A stretch of DNA of 64,000 nt from Symbiodinium natans. Taxonomy: Eukaryota > Sar > Dinophyceae > Suessiales > Symbiodiniaceae. The DNA is taken from positions 517,001-581,000 of the forward strand of contig CAJNDS010002368.1 in the NCBI GenBank assembly GCA_905221605.1. Direction: 5' to 3'. The notes under the pieces are model-generated. The model worked only from the letters and a program-made list of their open reading frames with translations, made no database searches and was not told where the DNA came from. This document shows, piece by piece, positions 26,521-37,467 of this stretch; positions within the stretch are counted from its first letter, which is position 1; every line of letters begins with the position of its first letter. The translations under genes and the position numbers were made by a program.

Positions 26521-26871
26521 GGGTTTAGTGCCTTTATTTCTTTGTTGCCGGGGGGGGGGGGGGGGGTGACGGTTCTGAGGTCGCAGGGTTATAGGGTTTA
26601 ACCCGGCTCCATGGACCCATGGGGCCACTGTTTAGGGTTTAGGGTTTAGGGCTTAGGGTAGCGAATTGCCCCCACACTAAGCACTAAAAGCGATAAACTT
26701 CGTTGCAAGGCCTAAACCCTCAAAACTCTAAACCCCAAATCCTAAACCCTAAACGCATAACCTCGCAACCCTTAGGGAGCCTCGAGGAAGCAGAGACCTG
26801 AAGCAAGTTGGGGTGTGGCATAGCTGCTATCCCTGGACCCTAGAGCCCAATCCCTGAACTCTGAAACCAAG

Positions 26872-26998
26872 GGTTTAGGGTTTAGGGTTTATAGGGTTTA
26901 TAGGGTTTAGGGTTTAGGGTTTAGGGTTTAGGGCTTAGGGTTTAGGGTTTAGGGTTTAGGGTTTAGGGTTTAGGGTTTAGGGTTTAGGGTTTAGGGCT
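26872..26998 (+). repeat. Telomere-like tract (TTTAGGG)n
   Basis: About 17 units, a few of them TTATAGGG or CTTAGGG. Confidence 0.85.
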
Positions 26999-27228
26999 AG
27001 GAATCAAACGGGCTGCCCTTTTTGATTTAGAGGGGCTTCTCATAAGGGAACCTAAGACCTCCAGAGAAGGGAGCCAGGGCCGACTCCACGTCCCAGTCTA
27101 CGAGTTAGGTTTAGCTCCAGACATCTAATAGCAATTGCCGTTTAGGGGGTTGTCGTTTGCTCTTCCTTTCCGGGAACCCTGAAGCCTAGACCCTAATCCC
27201 TACACCCTAAACCCCAAAAAAAGAAAGC

Positions 27229-27287
27229 TCTCTGCGGCCGGGCGTCGAAGGTCACGAAGCCGAATCCACGACAGCGGCCGGTTTGTC
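27229..27287 (-). CDS. RRM gene: exon with the RNP1 motif
   Basis: The minus strand after caagctaag (AG|G) encodes TGRCRGFGFVTFDARPQ. RGFGFVTF is the RNP1 signature that contacts RNA. Its first two bases, GA, complete the Arg codon begun by the last C of the 27.8-kb exon, giving TDRQTGRCRGFGF across the junction, as expected for this family. The end near AGA|GCTTTC would be a GC donor. Confidence 0.75.
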
Positions 27288-27305
27288 CTTAGCTTGTGGC
27301 GGCTC

Positions 27306-27425
27306 AAGGTTTAGGGTTTAGGGTTTAGGGTTTAGGGTTTAGGGTTTAGGGTTTAGGGCTTAGGGTTCAGGGTTCAGGGTTCAGGGTTTAGGGTTTAGGG
27401 CTTAGGGTTTAGGGTTTAGGGCTTA
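27306..27425 (+). repeat. Telomere-like tract (TTTAGGG)n inside the RRM gene
   Basis: About 17 units with CTTAGGG and TTCAGGG variants, lying between two RRM exons, beginning 19 bp upstream (minus-strand sense) of the RNP1 exon. Confidence 0.85.
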
Positions 27426-27826
27426 GGGCTCAGGGCTTGGGGCTTAGGGCTAAGGTTTCAGGGTCATCTCTCCGCCCCCTCAATATTCAGGGGCTTCGGT
27501 TTCGTCGGGCTTTATAAGGTCGCGGGTCTCGGGTTTCGTGAAGGCTCGTGAGGAGTTAGACTTCGTCAAGTAGAAGCAGGGTACAACTTTTTCATGGCGA
27601 GAAACGGTCACAGCCGTTTCTGGAACCCCACTTGAATCCTGCTGCTTCCGAATATCCTTGAACCCTACACCCTAAACCCCAAACCCTCAGTAGCCCTAAA
27701 CCCTAAACCTTAACCCCCGAACCCTCAGTAGCCCTAAACCCTAAACCCTAAACCCTAAACCCTAAACCCCAAACCCTTAGTACCCCTCAAACCTCGAGGC
27801 TGAAAGATGAAGCGCAAGTGAGGGTC

Positions 27827-27859
27827 GGTCGGTCATGACCACCACATCTGTGATTGCAC
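27827..27859 (-). CDS. RRM gene: 33-bp exon for the second strand
   Basis: The minus strand after cccccccaag (AG|G) encodes AITDVVVMTD, the typical second strand and loop of a Musashi/hnRNP-type RRM. With GT as its first two bases it joins in phase to the exon at 28,259-28,301 (KFG|AITD). It ends C|GACCCT, that is, with a GA donor, and joins in phase to the RNP1 exon. Confidence 0.7.
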
Positions 27860-28258
27860 CTTGGGGGGGCCAGGGGTTACCAGGGCTCTTGAGGCTTAGG
27901 GTTTAGGGTTTAGGGTTTAGGGTTTAGGGTTTAGGGTTTAGGGTTTGAACCTTAAACCCCAAGCCAGAAGCCCTAAACCCTAAACCCTGAAACCCTAAGG
28001 AAGCCAAGAGCCCTGAGAGGGAGAGGGGGGCGGAGGGGGTTCTTGTTCCTAAACTTCAGGTGCCCTGAACCGTACTTTCTTGTTCTCTGTGAAAAAGGCT
28101 TGTGCTCCTACGCCCGAAACCCCAAACCCTAAACCCTAAACCCTAAACGACCCTAAACCCTAAACCCTGAGACCCTGACACCCTAAACCCTGAAACCCTG
28201 AAACCCTAAGCCCTGAATCCGGATGTTAGGGGGTGTCTTCGGGGGCCGAGGAGTCCGC

Positions 28259-28301
28259 CAAACTTGCCGAAGTAGTCCGTGAGCATCTCCTGGGGGCAGT
28301 C
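28259..28301 (-). CDS. RRM gene: 43-bp exon for the first helix
   Basis: The minus strand after tttttgcgcag (AG|G) encodes DCPQEMLTDYFGKFG, the first helix of an RRM. It joins in phase to the exon at 28,679-28,723 (GGLPQ|DCPQE). The donor is G|GCGGAC, a GC type. Confidence 0.75.
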
Positions 28302-28678
28302 CTGCGCAAAAACTCGGGGCTTAGGGTTTAGGGTTTTGGTTTAGGGTTTAGAGTTTTGGCTTAGGGCCTAGGGTTTAGGGTTTATGAGGTTTAGGTTTAG
28401 GGTTTTCGGGTTTAGTGTTTAGGGTTTATGTCCCCCACTGGGCGTCTGCGCCAAGGCGACCCACGCGTGCAAAAGGGAACCCACCCAGAGTACGTCAAGC
28501 ACCCAATAGGAATCAAAAGGATACCCTTGTTGGTTTTCAGGGACGTCTAAGGGAACTCAACCCCGAAAAAAGGCAACAAGGGCCTGGTAACCTACAAGGA
28601 GGGACCCCCCTAGCTATAAGTAGAGCCATAAGGATCCTAAATTGGGTTATAATCAAGGATATTGGAAACTCCGCAATC

Positions 28679-28723
28679 CTGCGGTAGCCCGCCGACAAAG
28701 ATCTTGCCCTTGTTGTCTTCCAT
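28679..28723 (-). CDS. RRM gene: first coding exon with the RNP2 motif
   Basis: The minus strand starts with ATG at 28,723 (CCAGCCATGG context) and encodes MEDNKGKIFVGGLPQ; KIFVGGL is the RNP2 signature. The exon ends CAG and is followed by GATTGC, a GA donor. The next exon begins GACTGC, so the intron is bordered by an 8-9 bp imperfect direct repeat (CAGGAyTGC). With the islands at 28.3, 27.8, 27.3, 26.3 and 24.9 kb it forms one RRM in the right order. The gene would encode a hnRNP/Musashi-like or glycine-rich RNA-binding protein. Confidence 0.75.
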
Positions 28724-30134
28724 GGCTGGAGGGGAGTTTGCGACGAGCCCGCAGCACAACGAAAACAAGCACCCCACAAACAGGAGCCGTAAACCATAGA
28801 GAGGGAACCCTTGCACAAGCTTGAACTTCAACAGCTCAGCCGTGATGCGAATCATGAAAGGCCTGTTTTCGAGCCGCCGTCTGCAAGGAAGGCACATTAG
28901 TGTGTAGGGTTCAGGGCTAAGGGCCCTAAACCCTAAACCCTAAACCCCAAGCCCTAAACCCTAAACCCTCTGGTATTCGGGAATTGGGGCATTCAGGGGT
29001 TTAAGGGTTCAGGTCGTGGGAGGTGAAGCAGCTCGCTGGGCCTCTTGGGCTTATAAACGCGGCAGGGATCATAGTAGGTTTAGGGTTTAGGGTTTAGGGT
29101 TTTGGGCTTAGGGCTTAGGGCTCCTAATTCCTAAACCCAAAAACCCTAAACCCTAGACCCTAAACCCTAACCTCGACTTAAGGGTATCGGACCCTGCGAG
29201 AACATGTGGACACACTTTGCCTCTACCCGAAACCATTGAAAGGCAGCCTAACCCTTCAACCCCAAATCCTCAACCCTTAGGGTTGGGGGTTCAGGGGTTC
29301 AGGGGTTCAGGGGTTTAGGGGTTTAGGGGTTGAGACCCTAAACCCTCAACAATGAACCTTAGGGCTTTCTATGGGGGCTTTGGGGTGCATAAGGGGTCTC
29401 CTAACCCTGCACCACGAACCCAGGGATTCTCCTCCAGCAGGGCTTAGGGTTTAGGGTTTAGGATTTAGGATTTAGGGTAAAAACACCAACGTCCTGAAAC
29501 CGAACCCGCTTTGCAACTCTCAAATCACGAGGCCGATTAAGCATTGAGAACCATTAACATGTGTCTTGACAGGGCAGCATGTTAAACACCGTAAACGTTT
29601 CAAACCCGAGAGACCACCCGTAAAACAGAGCATAAAGGTTCTACGCCCCGAAGGCCTTACTTGGAGGGTTCTTGGGTAGTTAGAAGGGTGGTTATAAGTA
29701 GAGTAATTATACTTGTAACCTTACTCAGGGCGCTTTCAAGGGTTTAGGGTTTAGGGTTTAGGGTTTAGGGTTTAGGGTTTAGGGACAACCCTACTTTGAA
29801 ACCCAAACCAGTGGGCACGATATCCAAGCCCCTGAGCCCCTGAAAGACCTAGGACTCTGCTTGATTGATACAGATGTACCGACTAAGAGAGGTACAGTGC
29901 TGTGGGTGATACAGTTGTCCCTGCGAGGAATTCCGCCAACTGACGGTTGAATTGAAGTCCCAGATAAATCCTAAAAGCCCTCCAGCCCCAGCCCAAACCC
30001 TGCCCTTACGCCCGAAGGCCCTAAACCCTGCAAACACTAAGACCCAAACCTCAAACCCCGAAACTCCTGGCTTTAGAGTTTAAGGTTTAGGGCAAATCCC
30101 CAAACCCTACACCCCAAATCTAACCCTACTGGCC

Positions 30135-30192
30135 TAAACCCTAAACCCTAAACCCTAAACCCTAAACCCTAAACCCTAAACCCTAAACCCTA
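30135..30192 (-). repeat. Telomere-like tract (CCCTAAA)n
   Basis: Eight CCCTAAA units on the plus strand. Confidence 0.85.
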
Positions 30193-30245
30193 GACCCCCT
30201 ATGAGCCCCAAGAAGGCACTTTGACTTCGATTTCCTTTGCCTTAG

Positions 30246-30290
30246 GCAGCGTCCCTCGCGATGGCCCCCATCATCTACCAGTTGCTTCAG
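30246..30290 (+). CDS. Coding-like island (possible exon)
   Basis: After a T/C-rich tract ending tttgccttag (AG|G) the plus strand reads AASLAMAPIIYQLLQ for 45 bp before a run of C. It has the same acceptor style as the RRM exons. No family recognised. Confidence 0.25.
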
Positions 30291-30833
30291 AACCCCCCCC
30301 CCCCAAACAAAATAACCTTAAACCCTAAACCCTAAGATTTCCTCATAAGGGTAAAATAGGGCTAATTATCCTCCATTCTTTGGGGGGTTCCTAAGCAAGT
30401 CGTAGTCATTGGGAACTGCCGGCTCGAAAGCCGGTTGGGGCAGAAAATGGTCGAGCTGGTGTGTAGGGTTCAGGGTTTAGGGTTTCGGGTTTCGGGCGCA
30501 GGGTTCCCTACCCGGGTCGGGTGGGTTTAAGCCCCAAAGCCCGAGGACCTCGGCGCGTCTGTCCGAAAGCCCCCCCACATCCTCGCAGGGTCCCCCAACC
30601 CGACCCCCCCAAACAAGGGTTTACCGCAAACAAGGCCAAGACGGCCCTAAGATATCCTTCTGACTTATTACCAAGCACCCGGAACGAACAGGGTTTTAGC
30701 GTTTAGGGTTTAAGGTTTGGGGTCTGTTTGGGGGGTTCCTAAACCGAAACCCAAAACTCTAGACCCTAAACCCTAAACCCTACCTAAACCCTGAGCCCTG
30801 AACCCTAAACCGCAGGGGGGGGTGAGGTTTGGG

Positions 30834-30896
30834 GACCCCGCTGACCACATCCTGGTCAACTACTACAGGATCTCTCGCGGCAAAGCAACTGCGCCG
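30834..30896 (+). CDS. Coding-like island (possible exon)
   Basis: The plus strand reads DPADHILVNYYRISRGKAT between a G-run and a telomere-like tract. The amino-acid mix is natural and the tract begins exactly at its end. No family recognised. Confidence 0.3.
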
Positions 30897-30898
30897 GT

Positions 30899-30988
30899 TT
30901 AGGGTTTAGGGTTTAGGGTTTAGGGTTTAGGGCTTAGGGTTTAGGGTTTAGGGTTTAGGGTTTAGGAGTTAGGGTTTAGGGTTTAGGG
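30899..30988 (+). repeat. Telomere-like tract (TTTAGGG)n
   Basis: About twelve units, beginning at the end of the coding-like island before it. Confidence 0.85.
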
Positions 30989-31087
30989 CAAGTAGTAGAT
31001 AAGGATTGGGGGATGGGGTCTGAGGCCCGGCCACAGCGCGTGAGACAGGCAAAAGTGCCGCGAAGCAGGGTTTGGGGTTCAGGGTTT

Positions 31088-31187
31088 GGGGTTTGGGGTT
31101 TAGGGTTTAGGGTTTGGGGTTTAGGGTTTGGGGTTTAGGGTTTAGGGTTTAGGGTTTAGGGTTTGGGGGGGGGGGGGGGGGGGGGGG
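31088..31187 (+). repeat. Telomere-like tract ending in a run of 23 G
   Basis: Mixed TTTAGGG and TTTGGGG units pass into an uninterrupted G-run at 31,165-31,187, the longest homopolymer noticed in the window. Confidence 0.85.
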
Positions 31188-31448
31188 CAGGTGTCCCGAA
31201 TGTGCCCCTAACATGCTTGCAGTCTTTGGTAAAGGAACACCCAAAGAAGGTACCCGCCCTAAGACCTTAAAAGCCCTACACACTCCCCACGCCCTGAACC
31301 CTCCATATGGGTATTTCCCACAAAAAGGCGTACCCTTTTATGCCCCAAATAGAATAGAAACCCCTTAACGGGACCCCCAAACAGGGTACCCCCCCATTTC
31401 GGAAACCCTCCGTATCAGCACTGTAGAGAGACACCGCTGGGTCATACT

Positions 31449-31677
31449 GTGGATGGACAAAATCTTGCACCGCTTTTCAGACACGTCCTTTTGTGTTCCC
31501 CGTGCCCCCTTTTTAACGTTGGCTGTGAAAAGCTAGCGGCCGGATTTGTTCCAATGGTCGAAATCTTGCACCGCTCAAGTAGTCCTAGCCGCCAATGTTA
31601 AGCAGGGGGTGCGGGGCTTGATGCCTCAATCGTTTGAAGTACGAATGTACAGGCGGTGCAAGATTTCGTCCATCCAC
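31449..31677. mobile_element. Inverted-repeat element, 229 bp
   Basis: 25-bp terminal inverted repeats (31,449-31,473 and 31,653-31,677) differ at one base and end in the phrase AAATCTTGCACCGC. A third copy of that phrase is at 31,557-31,574, and a second inverted pair (ttaacgttggc / gccaatgttaa) is nested inside. Non-autonomous DNA transposon is the likely class. Confidence 0.6.
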
Positions 31678-32429
31678 CGTAGGGCAACCAAAATTATAAC
31701 CGGTCATAAACCCCATCGAGGTACCTATGACCCTTCTTAGAAACTGCCCCTGATCTTTAAGTAGCCCTAAACCCTAAACCCTAAACCCTAAACCCTAAAC
31801 TGAAAGCCCTAAACCCTAAACCCCAAACCCCAAACCCTAAACCCTAAACCCTAAACCCTAAACCTTTCAAGGTGGGCTTAATTTCCCTCCGCCGCTTCGT
31901 GGCAGAATGCGAAGCGTCACCGGGCCACCCGAGCTGGGGTTTAGGGTTTAGGGTTTAGGGTTTAGGGTTTAGGGCTTAAGGTTTAGGGTTTAGGGCTTAG
32001 GGTTCAGGGTTTAGGGGCCCATCTGATAGCCTGGTGCGCCACATCGTGGCACCTACTTGGAGGCCCTTGGGTAGTTCTAAGCGGGGCCATGAGTAAGGTT
32101 TCGGGTTTAGGGTTTAGGGTTTAGGCTTCAGCATTTAGGGTTTAGCCTTCAGGGCTACTTGTTTAGGGTATCGGGTTTAGGGGAGCTCTAACTATCACTA
32201 TAACTAGAACTAGACCTAGAACTATAACTGAAAACTAGAACTATAACTTTCATTAGAACTAGAATTCTCACTGGCTATACAACTCTTCCTCTAACTGGTC
32301 ACAGCCTTATAACCATAGATATCTGGTTCTAGCCTAACTTTGGGGCACTTACAAGGGGGAGAGCAGCCCTGGAACCCTACTTTAAGGTTCCTGTGTAGTT
32401 GTAAGTAGGGTAACTTTACTTTCTAGGTT

Positions 32430-32530
32430 GCCCAGTAACCTAGGTTGAAAAAGGGTGCCCCTGTTTGCTTAAAGGGGTTGATAAGGGAACCCAAACCTAC
32501 CAAAAAGGGAATAAGGGTACTACTGGGCAT
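32430..32530. mobile_element. Dispersed repeat family D, copy 1
   Basis: Shares with 36,678-36,790 and 58,980-59,109 the series ag-AACCTAGG ... AAGGGTGCCC ... TTTAAAGGGG-like ... GATAAGGGAACCCAAA ... AAAAGGGAATAAGGG ... CTACT. About 110 bp, no coding capacity. Confidence 0.55.
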
Positions 32531-32595
32531 CCTACTTTTAACGTAACTTTGGGCACTTACAGACCCCACTTCTAGCTGCCCATGGGCCCTCAGAG

Positions 32596-32636
32596 GTAGA
32601 CGCGGCTGCGTCACTCCTGGTGGAAGTCTGGCCTCG
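32596..32636 (+). CDS. Coding-like island with perfect GTAAGT donor
   Basis: Between ccctcagag and GTAAGTACG the plus strand encodes VDAAASLLVEVWP. The donor is the strongest canonical one seen in the host part. No family recognised. Confidence 0.3.
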
Positions 32637-33139
32637 GTAAGTACGTTTAGGGTTTAGGGTTTAGGGTTTAGGGCTACTGCCGATGGAAATCCGGCGTCGG
32701 TCACTTCAGCATCCTTCACAACATGGGGGTTCTAGGGCTTCAGGGTTCTGGGGTTTAGGGTTTAGGGTTTAGGGCTACTTGAAGGTTCATGGGTGTTTAG
32801 GAAGGACCAATGTAAGGGAGCCCCGCCTACCCCCCGCTTTAACGGGATACTGGGGACAGGACCCGAGCAGTACCCTTTTCCGACCAATCTCGCCTCGCCC
32901 CCGCCTCACTTGCAGCTCCAACCACACTAGGTGCGAGAGTGCCCATCTGAGCCCGGGAAGGCGCGCATCATGAGCATCAGCTGGGCATGCTTGGCGGAGC
33001 CCGCCGCTTCGAAGCGGGGCCGTGGAAGCCTTTCCCCACCCCAAAGACGGCGCGCGTCATGAGCATCAGCGGGTTGAGTCCCGGGTGCAAGGCATCATGA
33101 GCAAGCCTCTTGCCGAATGTCCAAAAGCGCTGTCAAGCC

Positions 33140-33300
33140 CCAAGCTTCGCCGGGCAGGACCACCGGGGGGTCGTAGCGGCATTGCGACTCAGGAAGCCGT
33201 TGAAGCCCCCACAATCGCCGAGCAGGGAGCGCTTGGTCCCACGGTTGATGTCACAGCGCCTGCGCTCCTCCACTTCTGCTGTCAGGGAAGCCAATCGGTC
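33140..33300 (-). CDS. Coding-like island (possible exon)
   Basis: The minus strand is open without stop for about 50 codons with natural composition (LTAEVEERRRCDINRGTKRS, then LLGDCGGFNGFLSRNAATT). Other frames on both strands are also open here because of high GC, so this is tentative. Confidence 0.3.
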
Positions 33301-33669
33301 TCAGTCGTCACATGCGTTTTTTGAGGAAGCTTCGGCTGGCCGGTTATCTAGGCTCATTGGCTTGTGTATACTATGCTTGCGGGCGAGAGACAAGGCCATG
33401 AACTGGCCCGTGGCGCTGTCTCGAGCCGCGCCTGTTCTCCCGCTCATAGCCCGCATCGCGAGCGCTTGCTGAACGAAAGAAAGCGGACACTCGCATGAGC
33501 AAATGCTTCGAAACATGACCCCTACAAATGAGTTTAGCGAAAGTATCCTGAAAATCCCACACACACACACACAAACAACCCTAACCCTACCCCTAAATCC
33601 CAAAACTCTGTAACCCTAAACCGTAAACCCCCAAACCTTGTATAACCCTCTAACCCCTAACCCCTAAAC

Positions 33670-33813
33670 CCTGAAAACCCTGAAAACCCTGAAAACCCTG
33701 AAAACCCTGAAAACCCTGAAAACCCTGAAAACCCTGAAAACCCTGAAAACCCTGAAAACCCTGAAAACCCTGAAAACCCTGAAAACCCTGAAAACCCTGA
33801 AAACCCTGAAAAC
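33670..33813. repeat. 10-bp tandem repeat
   Basis: CCCTGAAAAC repeated about 14 times without visible change, then passing into CCCTGAAA units. It looks like a local expansion of a telomere-like variant. Confidence 0.85.
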
Positions 33814-34032
33814 CCTTGAAACCCTGAAACCTTGAAACCCTGAAACCCTGAAACCCCTAAACCCTTACACCCCTAAACCCTGAAACCCCTAAACCCCGAA
33901 ACCCTGAAACCCTGAAACCCCACACCCCTAAACCCTTAAACCCTTAAACCCTGAAACCCTTAAACCCTGAAACCCTACCGTAGTGACACCTTTAAGCAGC
34001 GCTTCCGAGCAGCGGCTCCGACCATAGGCGCT

Positions 34033-34148
34033 GAATTAACCTCAGTGGGGTTTAGGGTTTAGGGTTTAGGGTTTAGGGTTTAGGGTAAAGTTTAGGGTTT
34101 AGGGTTTAGGGTTTAGGGTATAGGGTATAGGGTTTAGGGTTTAGGGTT
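34033..34148 (+). repeat. Telomere-like tract (TTTAGGG)n with TATAGGG variants
   Basis: About 14 units in two blocks around a short AAAG interruption. Confidence 0.8.
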
Positions 34149-35069
34149 CGAGGTTTAAGATCTAGGGTCTCAGGGGCTCAGGGTTTTTAATTTGTTTTGG
34201 GGGGTTTTGGGTTTTGGTGTTCTTTAAGTAGGGCTACAAATGCCGTGAGCAAGCTTGCAACCACTTGCAGTTCTACCTACCGTACGCATCGCCCTACATA
34301 TAAGCTACCCGTGAACCTCCAAAGGGAAGGCTTGAGGAGGTTTAGGGTGTAGGGTTTAGGGTTGAGGCTGGGGAGATCCCTGTGGCAACAATGTTCGTTC
34401 ATTTACCTCTACTTTGAGCAATCCTCGTAGCATGGGGGAGTTTAGTGAGGGGCTCACAATGGATTTAAGTGCGTCCGGGAGTGTTCGGTATTTACCTTGG
34501 GGTACGGTAGATTGATAGCTGCTGCGAACTTTCGCTTTGCTGCTGCTTCTCCAGGCTTCGCGGTTCCGCGCACAGTCTGGCTATGGCTTGTCTCAACTGC
34601 TACACAGGGCAATGCCTCCCATCTGTGTTGTGCTCCGTACTTCCTGCTAAAACCGCGACCCTAAACCCTAAACCCTAAACACTAATTACACCCTAAACCC
34701 TGAACCCTTGCTCTCTCACTCCCAACAGCATCCAGGACACACCCGCTCGGCGCTGACGTGACAGGCCTGCACCAGGCAGAGCAGAGAAAGGAACGAATCG
34801 GCATATGCCCTACTGAACCTTAAAACCCCAAACCCTAAACCCCCTAAACCCTAAACCCTGAACCCTGAACTTTGAACTTTGAACTTTGACAATTTAGGCT
34901 TCAGTGAAGGGTTCTAGAGCTGTGAAAAGGCTAGGGGCATCTCGATGAGCGCCTACTGAATGTCTCTCTTGATATGGTATGATACATATACATATACATA
35001 TATAATTGGGTTTATCCCCTTAGATGAGATGTTGACACATCTATCATAGGGTTTGGGTTAAGCACAAAT

Positions 35070-35072
<3 letters not shown>

Positions 35073-35117
<45 letters not shown>

Positions 35118-35229
35118 GGAGAGAGGGAGAGAGGGAGAGAGGGAGGGAGAGAGAGAGAGAGAGAGGGTGGGAGAGAGAGAGAGAGAGAGACAGAGAGAGA
35201 CAGAGAGAGACGGAGAGAGAGAGAGAGGA
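35073..35229. repeat. (GA)n microsatellite
   Basis: About 155 bp of GAGA with GGGAGA and CAGAGA variants. The Ser-Leu reading frames on the minus strand here are products of the repeat. Confidence 0.9.
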
Positions 35230-35486
35230 GCACACTTTTATGAAATCTGCATTGGGGCCAACACAACCGTGCAAACAGCGAGGCAATGCATCAATGCACC
35301 GAGTTTCGGGCACATGCTTGGAGGTTCATGGGCATTTGTAAGTGGAGTGTTATGTAATGTATTTTCTATAATTAATTGCCACTGGTTATAATCATATTTC
35401 GGCCATTCCATGACCGCCTTCTCGCATGTTCGATCTCAGCCGCTTCTTGAGCAGCCTTTGCCTTTGCTGCCCGAGAGTAACCTATA

Positions 35487-35590
35487 CTTAGTTGTCCAGT
35501 AACCTGGGGGAAGTAAAGGTTAACCTTTGGGACTATAAGGGGATTATACTACCCCCAAAAGGTTAAAGGTTACCTACCCTACTACTAGGT
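35487..35590. mobile_element. Dispersed repeat family E, copy 1
   Basis: 104 bp, nearly the same as 40,895-40,998 (cttagttgtccagtaacctg start, tactactaggt end). Contains the palindrome AAAGGTTAACCTTT and an inverted partner AAAAGGTTAAAGGTTACC. Confidence 0.7.
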
Positions 35591-35873
35591 ATAGGAGGGT
35601 ACCTTCAAAGTGTTCACAAGCTTCCTAGGAGCCTTTGCTCAGCTTTGGTCCATCAAAGCGTCTTCATTCTCATGGCAAACCTTCTCTCTGCAAGCAGCCG
35701 GCCCTGCGGGACATAGAGCACTTCGCCACTACTTATGACTACCCATAAGCTTCAAGTAGCGCTAAACCCTAAACCCTAAACCCTAAACCCTGAACCCTAA
35801 ACCCTCAACCCTAGACCCCAAGCCCATGAGCTTTCCGATTGGGTGTAGGGGTGTAGGAGGCAGAGGTCCAGTG

Positions 35874-35943
35874 TCACATCTGGTTTATCGTAAAGAAACT
35901 TGTCAGCTCAGGGATGGGGTGCCGCTCATAGTAGATGTTGCGG
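35874..35943 (-). CDS. Coding-like island (possible exon)
   Basis: The minus strand reads NIYYERHPIPELTSFFTIN and ends at a TGA (35,874-35,876). Aromatic-rich natural composition. No family recognised. Confidence 0.3.
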
Positions 35944-36094
35944 GGTGGGCTATCCGAATGAGGGTTCAGGCACTATAGGGTTTAGGGTTTAGGGCCTTTA
36001 GGGTTTAGGGTTTAGGGGCTTTCGGGTTTGGGGTTTAGGGTTTAGGGTTTGGGGTTTAGGGTCAGGGCTTAGGGATCCAGAAGTTCTTGAACCC

Positions 36095-36190
36095 TGTACC
36101 GTTTTCGAGCACGACCCCCGGGCCTCGCAAATCCCGCGGCGCACCACGGCGATGCAGTTTTGCCGGGCCAGGTGCGAGTCCAGCTCGACC
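36095..36190 (-). CDS. Coding-like island (possible exon)
   Basis: The minus strand reads VELDSHLARQNCIAVVRR then GICEARGSCSKT between two telomere-like tracts. The composition is that of a folded protein. It could belong with the island at 35.9 kb. Confidence 0.35.
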
Positions 36191-36677
36191 CTTGGGGTTT
36201 AGGGTTTAGGGTTTGGGGTTTAGGGTTTCGGGTTTAGGGTTTGCGTTTAGGGTTTGGGATTTGGGGTTTGGGGTTTAGGGTTTAGGGTAGAGTCCAGCTC
36301 GACCCTTTGGGGCTTTCGAGCTTCAGGGCTCTGGGGTTCAAGGGTTCAGGGTTTAGGGTTTAGAGTTTGGGGTTTAGGGTTTCGGGTTTAGGGTGTCGGG
36401 TTTAGAGTTGGGCCTTGTCAGGTTTTTACGCTTTGGGGTTTTTGGGGCATCGGACCACCGGAAGCTGCCCTTAGAACCTTCTCCAATGTGATCGCTAACC
36501 CTACTTGGAGGTTCAGGGTTTTGGGTCTAGGATTTAGGGTTTGCCGTGTAGGGTTTAGGGCCCAGTCTGACTGTACTTGTAACCCAATTATAGCCACATT
36601 AGGGCACCTAAGGGGCTTATAAGTGCAGTCGCAATTGGGCTATAAGTACCATGAACCTCCAAGTAAAGCCTAAGCCT

Positions 36678-36790
36678 TACTAGACCCAAGAGTAACCTAG
36701 GAATAATAAGGGTGCCCTTTTTGCTTCAAAGGGTTTGATAAGGGAACCTAAACCCTAAAAAAAGGGAATAAGGGCCTACTCCGGGTCCTA
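36678..36790. mobile_element. Dispersed repeat family D, copy 2
   Basis: Second copy of the element at 32,430-32,530. It is preceded by the phrase catgaacctccaagtaaag, the inverted form of the common ACTTGGAGGTTCATG end. Confidence 0.6.
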
Positions 36791-37467
36791 GCTTACAAAC
36801 CCTAAACCTTGAACCCTCGACGGATTTGGAGAGGCCGCTTTGGACACGCAACGTACTCGAGCAAGCAGCTCCATGTCGTACGTGCTGCAGTTCCGAGGGT
36901 CCCATGCCGATACCCAAGAACCTAGAAAACAGGAGCCTTTTTATCAAAACCCGCAACTCAACCCTCAACCCTCAACCCTACACCCTAAACCCTAAACCAG
37001 GGTGCCCGATGCCTGGCATTGATGCGAAGTTCGCAACGCACGGCTCCTCGATGCCTCACGCCAGGGCGGATTAGGTAGGGTCGTTTAGGGTTTCAGGTTT
37101 GGGGGTTCAGGGGTTTGGGGGTTTAGGGTTTAGGGTTTAGGATAAAGATTGAGGTTCAGGGTTTCGGGTTTAGGGTCTAGGGTCCTGACATATACAAGAA
37201 GCCTTTTTATAAAGGTGCCACTCACTTGGAGCCACACCCGCCGTACAGTCGTAAAGGCATGAAGAATCCTAGAGTTCATCTAAATGATGCTAACTTGGTG
37301 CGGCACACACTGTTCTAGCACTGGGATGGCCCCCCAAAAGCCCTCCTCAACATAGCCCTGTTAAACCCAATAAGGGAACATGTAGAATATCCCCAGGGCC
37401 GACCACGAGAATCACGAAGATCCCGGCGGGTGTAGGGGAGAGGGGGGTGGGGGGGGGCCCAGGTCCC

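Noticed and set aside
33022-33603. Overlapping plus- and minus-strand genes of 85-120 codons
   Set aside because: High GC leaves most frames open; only one minus-strand stretch (33,140-33,300) looks protein-like, and it is listed with low confidence.
35012-35313. Ser/Leu-repeat proteins on the minus strand
   Set aside because: They are translations of a GA microsatellite.
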